Part shown: piece by piece, positions 45,064 to 53,556 of the stretch | How the letters are laid out: every line of letters begins with the position of its first letter | Numbering within the stretch: position 1 is the stretch's first letter | From: JADJNY01 sp046349615 | Lineage (GTDB): Bacteria; Planctomycetota; UBA1135; GCA-002686595 | DNA: 64,000 nt | Assembly: GCA_046349615.1 (NCBI GenBank) | Contig: JAXMBZ010000008.1 | Span: forward strand, 62,001 to 126,000 | Direction of reading: 5' to 3' | Notes under the pieces: model-generated | Seen by the model: only the letters and a program-made list of their open reading frames with translations | Database searches by the model: none | What the model was told of the DNA's origin: nothing | Position numbers and translations under genes: made by a program

Positions 45064-46359
45064 TCACCACACGATGCGGCAGCCGTTCGTGATGTTCGCG
45101 GTCGCGGGAGGGCAGAACGCCGTCGCCGAGTTGCGATAGCCGACCTGGTAGGACCCGACGAGCCCGCTTCCGACCGGCGTGTTGCCGCGGACGGACACCG
45201 ACGGCTGTCCGGGCAATGGATAGGAGGCCGTTCCCCCGCTCGTCGGGTTCGTCCCGAGTCGAGTCAGCGTGCCGTCGACGCAGCGCACGCCGTCGAAGAA
45301 CGGCACGCCGCCGGAGAGCGTCTGGTCGCCCGCGAAGAACACCGCCGGCGTGCTGCCGCTGAGCTCCCTCGCGACGAGCACGAGGGTCTCGGGGATCGAC
45401 GTCGAGCAACCGATCGTCGAGAGCTCCGCGCCGTTCGCGTGCGTCGAGTTGGCGCAGCCGTGCCCGGGAGCGCCGAAGTTCGAGCACGGACAAGGCGTCG
45501 TCACCAGGGCGTCGACCCCGTCGCCGGCGCAGAAGCTCGTGATCGGGACGTTGCCCTCGCAGTAGGTGTAGAGCACACGCGCGACGACGCGCGCGCAGCT
45601 CCGGCTCACCACGGTGAGCTGCGGACAGGCGCCGTACACGAGCCCTTCGTCCGTGCTGTGGTCGATCGCGAAGGTCGCATTGCCCGGGCTCGCGAGGAAC
45701 ACGCTTGCGAGGATCGAGGGAGAGGTGAAGCACAGCGGCGGCTGTCCGAGCGCGGAATCGGGACAGATCCCGGTCGTCGTCGGGACGAGGACCTGCGCGG
45801 TCCCCCCGGAGGGCAGGGAGACGTTCTGCCCGAAGGAGGAGACGACGGCGCACGGCGCGGCGAACAACGCGTGGTTCTTGAATCGGAACTCCACCGTCGC
45901 GAGGACGTTCAGCGTGCACGAGGACGTCGTCGAGTTGTTGCGCAACGTGATCGAGCCTTCGAAGCTCCCTTCGAAGCTCAACTCGGCCTGCAGGAGCTGG
46001 GCGCACCCCGGAAACGCGGCGGGATCGAAGCGGGGGAGGGTGAGCGGGGGAACGATCACCGGCGGCGACGAGAACTCGGTGTCCCAGTTCGCCGGCGCGA
46101 AGTCGGGCGAGCAAATCGGTGAGACCGGCGTGGCCGGGAAGACGGCCTCGAAGCAGACGGTCCGCAGCGTGCCCGCGGCGCAGGTCGTGGGCGGCGGACA
46201 GGAGGGCGTGCACACGACCGGCGGCAGGAGCGCGGCGGAGCGCGCGGTGGGCTGCGCGGTGCTCGGCGCGCCGGCGCGATGGACTTGCGCCGTGGCGGCG
46301 AGCGTGCAGAGGGCGACCGCCGCGGATGCGGCGATCGACGAACGGATGCGAGGCTGCAT
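45064..46359 (-). CDS. Secreted protein with shared C-terminal module (type B), copy 2 of 3
   Basis: A 431-residue exported paralogue of its neighbours on both sides (signal peptide MQPRIRSSIAASAAVALCTL). A linker rich in Ala, Pro and Thr leads into VCTPSCPPPTTC, the LTLPRFDPAAFPGCAQLLQAELSFE beta domain and conserved LCFTSPSILASVFLASPGNATFAI. The last roughly 155 residues are the type B module (PCPCSNFGAPGHGCANS, AVFFAGDQTLSGGVPFFDGVRC, YRNSATAFCPPATANITNGCRIVW). Compared with copy 1 it carries an extra Ser/Thr-rich N-terminal segment. Its 3' flank is nearly identical to that of copy 3. Confidence 0.84.
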   Translation of the reverse strand: MQPRIRSSIAASAAVALCTLAATAQVHRAGAPSTAQPTARSAALLPPVVCTPSCPPPTTCAAGTLRTVCFEAVFPATPVSPICSPDFAPANWDTEFSSPPVIVPPLTLPRFDPAAFPGCAQLLQAELSFEGSFEGSITLRNNSTTSSCTLNVLATVEFRFKNHALFAAPCAVVSSFGQNVSLPSGGTAQVLVPTTTGICPDSALGQPPLCFTSPSILASVFLASPGNATFAIDHSTDEGLVYGACPQLTVVSRSCARVVARVLYTYCEGNVPITSFCAGDGVDALVTTPCPCSNFGAPGHGCANSTHANGAELSTIGCSTSIPETLVLVARELSGSTPAVFFAGDQTLSGGVPFFDGVRCVDGTLTRLGTNPTSGGTASYPLPGQPSVSVRGNTPVGSGLVGSYQVGYRNSATAFCPPATANITNGCRIVW

Positions 46360-46677
46360 GAGGAGTGCCTTCGGCGTGGGAAACGCGAGGGAAGGGGGAC
46401 GCGCGCGTCGCGCGGCGTCCGGCGCCCCGCGCTCGTCCACCGCGCTTCCCGCGCTCGTCCTCCAGGCGGACGTTCGCATTGTCCCCGAGGGCGCTCGGCA
46501 CCGCAATCGGTGCGACCGACCGCCGCTCGCGTTCCGCGGGCGCGACTCACGCGCACGGTGACTCCAGTTCCGTCAGTCCGCGATCCTCGAGCGCGATCGA
46601 CCACGGCGCCGGAGCCGGCGGTCGCTGCGTCGTGCGCGTCGTCCCGCTCCTCGAGCCGGGCCGACGCGCGACCGCGC
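46360..46677. other. Intergenic region with duplicated flank (copy 2 of flank)
   Basis: A 318-bp gap between copies 2 and 3 of the secreted family, on the minus strand. Its last 53 bp (46625-46677) duplicate 45011-45063. The remainder should hold the promoter of copy 2; I see no clear box or gene. A purine-rich GAAGG lies about 9 nt before the copy 2 start. Confidence 0.5.
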
Positions 46678-47949
46678 TCACCACACGATGCGGTAGCCGT
46701 TCGTGATGTTCGCGGTCCCCGGCGGGCAGAACACCGTCGACGCGTTGCGGTAGCTCGCCTGGTAGTAGCCCGTGAGCCCGCTCCCGATCGGCGTCGCGCC
46801 GCGCACGGAGAGCGGCTGCTGTCCGGCGAGCGGATACGACGACGCGCCGCCCGCGCTCGGGTTCGACGCGAGGCGGATCAGCGTGCCGTCGACGCAGCGC
46901 ACGCCGTCGAAGAACGGCACGCCCGCCGCGGTGGAGAGATCGCCCTTCAAGAACGTGACGGCCGAGGTGCCGCTCATCGCGCTCGCGGAGAGCGTGATCG
47001 TGTCGGGCGCGGCGACGGCGCAGCCGCTCGCGGTGAGCACGGCTCCGCTCCCGTTCGCGGAGTTCGCGCAGCCGCGACCCGGCGCGCCGAAGTTCCCGCA
47101 CGGGCACGGCGTCGTGACGAGCGGATCGAGGTTGTCGCCGGCGCAGAAGCTCGCGCCCGGCGTGCCGACGTCGCAGTAGGTGTAGAGGACGCGCGCGCGG
47201 ATGCGGGAGCAGTTGCGGAACTGCACGGCGAGGCTCGAGCAGCCGACGACGAGCGAGTCCGAGAGCGCGGCGTGTCCGAGCGAGAACGTCGCACCCGCGG
47301 GGCCGGCGAGGAACTCGCTCGCGAGGACGGAAGGGCTCGTGAAGCAGATCGGGGGCTGGCCCGCGGCGACGTCCGGACAGGCGATGGAGAGCAGCGGGAT
47401 CGGCGCGAACGCGCTCCCGCCCGACGGCAAGTTGAAGAGGAAGTTCACGCTCGTCTGGAACTGACACGGCACGGGGAGCAGCGTTGGGTGCGTGATCAGG
47501 AAGTCCGTTCGCGCGCTGATGCTCGCCGCGCAACCGAATCCGCCCGTGTTCGTCGCGGCGATGTCTCCATAGAGGAAGCCCTCGAACTGGAGCTCCGCCT
47601 GCAGGAGCTTCTTGCACCCACCGCCGGGGACGAGCGCCGGATTGAAGCGCGGCAGCACGAGCGGACACACGAGCGGGCACGGATCCGTCGCCGTGTTCCA
47701 GTTCGGCGCCGCGAAGTAGTCCGTCGGCCCCGGCGTCGGCGGGCACTGCGGCGATACGGAGCTCGCGGGGAACGCCGTCTCGTAGACGACGGTCTGGAGC
47801 GTGCTCGCCGCGCAGCCCGTGGTCGACGGCGCGGGACAGTTCGCCGTCTGCGCGGCCGAGATCGAGGCGAGCGCGATCGACGCGGCGGCGGCGAGGGCCG
47901 TGTGGAAGGGGAGGCGCGAGAGCGTGCGAGCGAAGCGCTGCGAGAACAT
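46678..47949 (-). CDS. Secreted protein with shared C-terminal module (type B), copy 3 of 3
   Basis: A 423-residue exported paralogue (signal peptide MFSQRFARTLSRLPFHTALA, cleavage likely near AAQTANC). The N-terminal domain has TLQTVVYETAFPASSVSPQC, LVLPRFNPALVPGGGCKKLLQAELQFE and PPICFTSPSVLASEFLAGPAGATFSL. The C-terminal type B module follows (PCPCGNFGAPGRGCANS, VTFLKGDLSTAAGVPFFDGVRC, YRNASTVFCPPGTANITNGYRIVW). It has the same order as copies 1 and 2, with the C-terminal half best conserved. The open frame extends far upstream but only as a high-GC artefact. Confidence 0.84.
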   Translation of the reverse strand: MFSQRFARTLSRLPFHTALAAAASIALASISAAQTANCPAPSTTGCAASTLQTVVYETAFPASSVSPQCPPTPGPTDYFAAPNWNTATDPCPLVCPLVLPRFNPALVPGGGCKKLLQAELQFEGFLYGDIAATNTGGFGCAASISARTDFLITHPTLLPVPCQFQTSVNFLFNLPSGGSAFAPIPLLSIACPDVAAGQPPICFTSPSVLASEFLAGPAGATFSLGHAALSDSLVVGCSSLAVQFRNCSRIRARVLYTYCDVGTPGASFCAGDNLDPLVTTPCPCGNFGAPGRGCANSANGSGAVLTASGCAVAAPDTITLSASAMSGTSAVTFLKGDLSTAAGVPFFDGVRCVDGTLIRLASNPSAGGASSYPLAGQQPLSVRGATPIGSGLTGYYQASYRNASTVFCPPGTANITNGYRIVW

Positions 47950-48155
47950 GGGAGGACTCCAGGGAAAGCGATCGGGGAGCGAGCGCGAGTCGAGGTTCGA
48001 ACGCGCGCTCGACCGCGGCGGGAAAGGCGGGAAACGGCGGGCGCGTCCGCCGGCGCGAGTGTGCGCAGAGGGCTGGAAGGGCACAAGACCCCGAGGTGCG
48101 CACTCGGGCCGCGAACGCGAACGACCCGCGCGCGCGAGCCGCGTCCACGCTCCTG

Positions 48156-48881
48156 CTACGACACCCGTCGCAGCTCGCCCGCGGCGGCGACGAGCTGGTC
48201 GAAGAGGCGCTGCTGTGCCGCGTCCTCGGCCGCGGTCTGCTCGGGGTGCCACTGCACGGCGACGAACCACGGGTGACCGCGCAATTCGACGCCCTCGATC
48301 GTCCCGTCCGGCGCGCGCGCGACGACCGCGAGGCCGGGTGCGGGCCGGCGGATCGCCTGGTGGTGCGACGACGCGGGGCTCGTCGCGGTCGTCTCGAGGA
48401 TGCGCGCGAGGCGCGAGCTCGAGTCGACGTGCACGAGGTGGGGGACGTAGTCGCGCGCGGGCCCACGGTGGAGCACGCTCTCGCCGACGAGGTCGGGCAG
48501 GTGCTCGACGAGCGTGCCGCCCAGCGCCACGTTGATCACCTGCGCGCCGCGGCACACGCCGAGCGTCGGCAGGCCCGCCTGCACGAGCGCGCGCACGAGG
48601 CCGATCTCGCTCTCGTCGCGCTCGGGATCGACGCCGTACACCTGCGAGTGGTTCGCGCCGCCGTAGCGCGCGGGGTCGACGTCGGGACCGCCCGTGAGCA
48701 CGACGCCGTCGAGGACGCCGAGGAGCTCGCTCCCGCGCGGCTCGCCCGGCGGGACGAGCAGCGGGATGCCGCCTGCGCGCCGCACCGCGTCGACGTATTT
48801 CGCGGGGACGTTGAAGCGGCTCTCGAGCAGGCCGGGACCGTGGCGACCGTAGGTCGTGATGCCGATGCGCGGGGCGGACAT
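48156..48881 (-). CDS. Class I glutamine amidotransferase-like hydrolase (PuuD/peptidase C26 type)
   Basis: A 241-residue cytoplasmic enzyme of the gamma-glutamyl-gamma-aminobutyrate hydrolase group, which cleaves gamma-glutamyl bonds, for example in polyamine breakdown. The catalytic triad is visible: Cys110 in LGVCRGAQVINVALGG, and His212/Glu214 in QWHPEQT. The N-terminal IGITTY and the LDGVVLTGGPDVDPARYG segment are also typical. Nothing nearby belongs to putrescine metabolism, so the exact substrate stays open. It is divergent from the small membrane protein gene. Confidence 0.9.
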   Translation of the reverse strand: MSAPRIGITTYGRHGPGLLESRFNVPAKYVDAVRRAGGIPLLVPPGEPRGSELLGVLDGVVLTGGPDVDPARYGGANHSQVYGVDPERDESEIGLVRALVQAGLPTLGVCRGAQVINVALGGTLVEHLPDLVGESVLHRGPARDYVPHLVHVDSSSRLARILETTATSPASSHHQAIRRPAPGLAVVARAPDGTIEGVELRGHPWFVAVQWHPEQTAAEDAAQQRLFDQLVAAAGELRRVS

Positions 48882-49028
48882 GCGCGTGGAAGCTAGCGGG
48901 GGCGGAGCGCGGGGACAAACGTGCGTGGAGCGGGATGCCGCGTCGCGCGAGGGCGCGGAGGCTCGGACGAGCTCCGGAAACGCCGGGCAGCGGCGAAACC
49001 TCGCGCGTGCGACGCTGCAGGGAGCTGT

Positions 49029-49466
49029 ATGGACACGAACGAAGCCCCCGATCGACGAGCGCGCTGGGCCCGAGTCGCCGCGTGGGGCGCTGCGGCGTAC
49101 GGAGCGCTCGTGCTCCTCGCCGGCGTCGGCCTGTTCCTCGAAGAGCAACTCGGTCCGAAGGCGAGCGGCTGCGGGCAGATGGTCGGCGAGTTCCTCGCGC
49201 TCCTCGTGCTCGCCTTCGGGCTCGTCGCGGGCGTTCCGCACCTCCTCTTCGGCGCGGGCTACCTGCGGCGCCCCGAACGCTGGCGGCGTTGGCTGCTCGG
49301 GCTCTTCGCGCTCGACGTGCTCGTCGGGAGCGCGTACGCGGTTCTCTCGTTGTTCTCGGGCTTGGCGTGGGCGACGGTGATCCACGTTCCGGTCGCACTC
49401 CTCGCGGGTGCGGGGTTCATGCTCGTGCGCGCCGCGCCGAAGCCGGAGCGTAGGGTGTGCACGTGA
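49029..49466 (+). CDS. Small multi-pass membrane protein, unknown
   Basis: A 145-residue protein with four hydrophobic segments (about 16-36, 52-76, 88-108 and 113-132), so probably an inner-membrane protein with both termini in the cytoplasm. No family motif is recognised. The start ATG follows AGGGAGCTGT, a plausible ribosome-binding site. It ends 9 bp from the convergent rnhA gene. Confidence 0.65.
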   Translation: MDTNEAPDRRARWARVAAWGAAAYGALVLLAGVGLFLEEQLGPKASGCGQMVGEFLALLVLAFGLVAGVPHLLFGAGYLRRPERWRRWLLGLFALDVLVGSAYAVLSLFSGLAWATVIHVPVALLAGAGFMLVRAAPKPERRVCT

Positions 49467-49475
49467 GCTGATGCG

Positions 49476-49976
49476 TCAGCGTTCGAAGAGCGACGCGCCC
49501 GACGCCCGCACCTGCGGCCGCTCGTACCCGTCGTCGATCGCGAGCTCGCGGCCGCGCGCCGCCGTGTTGGCGAGCGCATCACAGCGCTCGTTCTCGCGAT
49601 GCCCCGCGTGGCCGCGCACCCACTGGAAGCGGATCGCGTGCGGCTCGAGCGCCTCGAGCAGCAGCTTCCACAGGTCGCTGTTCAGCGCGGGCTCGGTCTT
49701 CGTCCGCATCCAACCCTTCGCGCGCCAACCGACGGCCCACTTCTTCGCGATCGCGTCGACGACGTAGCGCGAATCGCTGTGGAGCACGCCCTTCGTCGGC
49801 TTGTCGAGCGCGCGCACGGCCGCGAGCGCCGCGAAGATCTCCATGCGGTTGTTCGTCGTGCGCCGGAAGCCGCCGCTCGCTTCGCGCCGTCCGTCCGGCC
49901 CGACGATCACGACGCCGTAGCCGCCGGGTCCGGGGTTGCCGATGCACGCGCCGTCCGTGAAGAGAAGGAGTTCCAT
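49476..49976 (-). CDS. rnhA: Ribonuclease HI
   Basis: A 166-residue RNase H1 that degrades the RNA of RNA-DNA hybrids, needed for primer removal and R-loop control. The acidic active site is intact: Asp8 (LFTDGACIGNPGPGGYG), Glu46 (NNRMEIFAALAAV), Asp68 (LHSDSRYVVDAI) and Asp133 (ENERCDALAN), with the conserved His123 in VRGHAGH. The basic handle region KKWAVGWRAKGWMRTK is present. Length is typical. It is divergent from the selenoprotein gene, with a 163-bp gap. Confidence 0.97.
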   Translation of the reverse strand: MELLLFTDGACIGNPGPGGYGVVIVGPDGRREASGGFRRTTNNRMEIFAALAAVRALDKPTKGVLHSDSRYVVDAIAKKWAVGWRAKGWMRTKTEPALNSDLWKLLLEALEPHAIRFQWVRGHAGHRENERCDALANTAARGRELAIDDGYERPQVRASGASLFER

Positions 49977-50139
49977 GCTCCGCACAGCCTGCCCGATCGC
50001 CGCGCGCGAGTCACCGGGTTCGTCGCGGCTTCGGAGCGCGTCACGCGGCCGTCGTGCCTGCGCCGACGCGGGTTCGGTTAGGCTCTCCGCCGTGCGCGGA
50101 GCGCAGTCGCTCCGCGCCGTCCCCCCAAAGGAGTTTCCC

Positions 50140-51534
50140 TTGAAGAAGAGTCTCTTGCTCCTCGCGCTGCTCGGCGCGTCGATCGCGTGTCGATCGACCG
50201 ACGAGCGAGCCGCGAGCGCACCGGCCGCCGACTCGGCGCCGGCGAAGAAGCCCGAAGCCGTCGCGGCGATGCCGATCGTGCCCGCGAAGAAGGCCGAAGC
50301 GAAGGACGACGCCGCGAAGGCCGAGCCCGTCGCCGCCGTGCCCGCGATGCCCGCGGTACCGATCCTGAAGAAGCCGAGCGAAACGCCCGCCGCCGCGGCG
50401 GTCGGCACGCGCGCCGAACGACTCGAAGCGCTCCAGAAGGAGCACGACGAGGCGATGAACGCGTACTACGACCTCTTCCGCAACGCGAAGTCGCAGGAGG
50501 AGATGCAGGAGATCGCGAAGACCGCGAAGCAGCCCGACACCGCGCCCTTCGTCGCGCGCGCGAAGGCGCTGCTCGCGGAGGATCCGAAGGACGACGTCGC
50601 GCTCCAGACGATCCAGTGGTTGATGGAGAACAACCGCGACGATTCGCAGCAGGCGGAGTTCTGCGCGCTCGTCGAGCAGCACCACCTCGCGAAGGAAGCG
50701 ATGGGCGACTTCGTGCGCCTGCTCGCGTATCAAGGTCCGGCGGGCCAGAAGCTCGTCGAGCGCCTCTCGAAGGAGAGCCCGCACGAGTCCGTGCGCGGCC
50801 GTGCGCTCTTCCAACTCGCCGACGCCGCGATGGAGGACCGGCGCTTCGCGGTCGAGCTCCAGAAGATGCCCGACGGCCAGGAGAAGGACTCGTACAAGTC
50901 CTACCTCGGTGAGGAGCGCTTCTCGAAGCTCTTGAAGGTCGATCCCGCGAAGGCGGAGCAGGAAGCGCTCGCGCTCTTCCAACGCGTCGCGCGCGAGTAC
51001 GGCACGGTCAAGCTCCACCCGGGCACGCCGTACGAGACGACGCTCGCCGCCGCCTCCGAAGCGAACGTGTTCGAGATCCAGAACCTCGCGATCGGCAAGA
51101 CCGCGCCCGAGATCGAGGGCGAGGACGTCGCGGGCGTCGCGTTCAAACTGAGCGACTACCGCGGCAAGGTGGTCATGCTCGACTTCTGGGGATTCTGGTG
51201 AGGCCCCTGCCGGGCCATGATCCCGCACGAGCGGTCGCTCGTGGAGAAGTTGAAGAACGAGCCCTTCGCGCTGATCGGTGTGAACAGCGACGGTGACAAG
51301 GAGAAGCTCGTCCAGCAGATGAAGGACGAAGGCGTTACGTGGCGCTCGTTCTGGAACGGACCGAAGGGGACGAGCGGTCCGATCTCGACGACGTGGAACG
51401 TGCACGGCTGGCCGACGCTCTACTTCATCGATCACAAGGGCGTGATCCGCGCGCGGGACGTGCGCGACGAAGAGGAGATGGAGAAGCTGATCGGCGACCT
51501 GATCGCCGAAGCGAAGAAGGACGCGGGCAAGTAG
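50140..51534 (+). CDS. TlpA/thioredoxin-like lipoprotein, selenoprotein with in-frame UGA as Sec (U-G-P-C)
   Basis: A predicted 464-residue exported protein read through one in-frame TGA at 51199-51201. The TTG start follows AAAGGAG (50127-50133) at 6-nt spacing and gives a lipoprotein-like signal (LKKSLLLLALLGASIAC). A Lys/Pro/Ala-rich linker and a helical, TPR-like region (about 90-300) precede a C-terminal TlpA/redoxin domain: IGKTAPEIEGEDV, LSDYRGKVVMLDFWGFW, then TGA, then GPCRAMIPHERSLVEKL, and WNVHGWPTLYFID with the cis-proline. TGA lies exactly where the first Cys of the CGPC motif is expected (residue 354; Cys357 remains), the frame and domain continue without break to TAG at 51534, and a SECIS-like hairpin follows. 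It likely reduces or isomerises thiols, or reduces peroxides, outside the membrane. The alternatives are a nonsense mutation or a sequencing error. Confidence 0.88.
51226..51243 (+). promoter_or_regulatory. Bacterial SECIS-like hairpin
   Basis: CACGAGC (51226-51232) and GCTCGTG (51237-51243) form a perfect 7-bp stem with the 4-nt loop GGTC. The loop begins 31 nt after the TGA, within the window expected for bacterial SECIS elements (about 16-37 nt), its first base is G, and GGUC matches the apical loop core of the E. coli fdhF SECIS. The stem is inside the coding sequence, as bacterial SECIS elements are. Confidence 0.75.
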
Positions 51535-51639
51535 CCCGAGTCGAGCTCGAGCGAGTACGACGCGCGGCGCGTTCCGTCGAGGGGCGCGCCGCGCTCGACT
51601 TCCGGCGTGGGTCGCGGACCTCGGCGCAGGCACCGAGCT
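51535..51639. other. Spacer between the selenoprotein gene and the repeat array
   Basis: About 105 bp of high-GC sequence after the TAG stop. I see no gene or clear terminator hairpin. It shares short pieces with the repeat unit, so the array may begin degenerately here. Confidence 0.4.
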
Positions 51640-53290
51640 CGAAACGCGAACTGGATTGGGCGGAGTTCCGCGTACCGCACCGCGCTCGTGGCGCCGATGG
51701 AGTCGCTCTCGAGTCGTGCCGGCCTCGTCGTCGCGGTGAGAGTCGCGCGTCGATCGCTCTCGTCGCGTCTTGCTCGTCGCTCCCGCGCTCGAAGCGTGAA
51801 CTTGATTGGGCAGAGTTCCGCGTACCGCCCCGCGATCGTCGCGCCGATGGGGCCGCCCTCGAGTCGTGCCGGCTTCATCGTCGCGGTGAGTGTCGCGCGG
51901 CGATCGCTCTCGTCGCGTCTTGCTCGTCGCTCCCGCGCTGGCACGCGAACTTGATTGGGCAGCGTTCCGCGTGCCGCACCGCGCTCGTAGCGCCGATGGG
52001 GCCGCTCTCGAGTCGTGCCGGCCTCGTCGTCGCGGTGAGCGTCGCGCGTCGATCGCTCTCGTCGCATCTTGTTCGCCGCTCCCGCGCTCGAAGCGTGAAC
52101 TTGATTGGGCAGAGTTCCGCGTACCGCACCGCGCTCGTCGCGCCGAGGGGGGCGCTCTCGAGTCGTGCCAGCCTCGTCGTCGCGGTGAAGGTCGCGCGTC
52201 GATCGCTCTCGTCGCGTCTTGCTCGTCGCTCCCGCGCTGGCACGTGAACTTGATTGGGCAGAGTTCCGCGTACCGCCCCGCGATCGTCGCGCCGATGGGG
52301 CCGCTCTCGAGTCGTGCCGGCCTCGTCGTCGCGGTGAGCGTCGCGCGGCGATCGCTCTCGTCGCGTCTTGCTCGTCGGTCCCGCGCTCGAAGCGCGAACT
52401 GGATTGGGCAGAGTTCCACGCGCCGCACCGCGCCCGCTGCGCCGATGGGGTCGCTCTCGAGTCGTGCCGGCTTCGTCGTCGCGGTGAAGGTCGCGCGTCG
52501 ATCGCTCTCGTCGCGTCTTGCTCGTCGCTCCCGCGCTCGGAACGCGAACTTGATTGGGCAGAGTGTCGCGCGCCGCCCCGCGCTCGTCGCGCCGATGGGG
52601 TCGCCCTCGAGTCGTGCCGGCCTCGTCGTCGCGGTGAGCGTCGCGCGTCGATCGCTCTCGTCGCGTCTTGCTCGCCGCTCCCGCGCTCGAAGCGTGAACT
52701 TGATTGGGCAGAGTTCCGCGTACCGCACCGCGTTCGTCGCGCCGATGGGGCCGCTCCCGAGTCGTGCCGGCCTCGTCGTCGCGGTGAGTGTCGCGCGTCG
52801 ATCGCCCTCGTCGCGTCTTGTTCGCCGCTCCCGCGCTCGATGCGCGAACTTGATTGGGCAGAGTTCCACGCGCCGCACCGCGCCCGCTGCGCCGATGGGG
52901 TCGCTCTCGAGTCGTGCCGGCCTCGTCGTCGCGGTGAGCGTCGCGCGTCGATCGCTCTCGTCGCGTCTTGCTCGCCGCTCCCGCGCTCGAAGCGTGAACT
53001 TGAGTGGGCAGAGGTCCGCGAACAGCACCGCGATCGTCGCGCCGATGGGGCCGCTCTCGAGTCGTGCCAGCCTCGTCGTCGCGGTGAGCGTCGCGCGTCG
53101 ATCGCTCTCGTCGCGTCTTGCTCGTCGGTCCCGCGCTCGAAGCGCGAACTTGATTGGGCAGAGTTCCACGCGCCGCACCGCGAGCGTGAACTTGATGGGT
53201 CAGAGTTCCGCGCGCCGCACCGCGATCGTCGCGCCGATGGGGTCGCTCTCGAGTCGTGCTGGCCTCGTCGTCGCGGTGAGCGTCGCGCTC
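51640..53290. repeat. 150-bp tandem repeat array, about eleven copies
   Basis: The anchor word ATTGGG (or a one-base variant) recurs at 51655, 51805, 51954, 52104, 52253, 52403, 52553, 52703, 52853, 53003 and 53153, a period of 149-150 bp. The eleventh unit is cut after about 40 bp and a twelfth partial unit follows from 53194, consistent with an internal deletion of about 110 bp. Units differ at scattered positions, with recurrent variants such as GTACCGCACCGCG and GCGCCGCACCGCG alternating between copies, as expected from unequal exchange. Two or more frames stay open on both strands through the whole array only because of the GC content and a period divisible by 3; none has a ribosome-binding site, signal or recognisable domain. 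It starts about 100 bp after the selenoprotein stop. Confidence 0.9.
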
Positions 53291-53556
53291 ACGACGTGCT
53301 CGTCACGACTCGCTCGCTGCCCCGCGTCCGGAGCTCGACCGGAATGGGCCGGAATCGGCGTTCCGCGCCGTGCCTCATGCGTGGCGAGCTTCGGCAACGC
53401 TCACACGCGGACCTTCGCCGACACCCGAAGTCGATTGCACGGCCGAGCGACCGGCCTCCGGACCGGACGCGACCGCGCCGCGAGCCGTGCCCGAGCCCAA
53501 CGCACGAGTCTACTGCACGGTCCGCCCGCGAGTGCTCGATCGCGCGCGGGCGCCCG
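53291..53556. other. Region after the repeat array
   Basis: About 270 bp with no supported gene. A decayed repeat-like segment (GGAATGGGCCGGAATCGG, near 53340) suggests that the array once extended further. The rest is high-GC sequence without clear structure up to the end of the VOC gene. Confidence 0.45.

Noticed and set aside
51199..51201. TGA as an ordinary stop, with a separate short gene from 51217
   Set aside because: The TlpA domain spans the TGA exactly at the catalytic Cys, and the ATG at 51217 has no ribosome-binding site and would begin inside the motif (after GPCRA).
51202..51216. GGCCC/GGGCC stem right after the UGA as the SECIS
   Set aside because: Its loop is only about 5-10 nt from the UGA, too close for a bacterial SECIS, and the loop lacks the expected G-U.
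50041..53178. A 1045-residue open frame on the minus strand across the repeat array and the selenoprotein gene
   Set aside because: It has no start signal or domain, runs antisense to a well-supported gene and reflects the GC content and a 150-bp period divisible by 3.
51640..53290. Possible CRISPR array
   Set aside because: Units are 150 bp with no short repeats separated by unique spacers, and there are no cas genes nearby.
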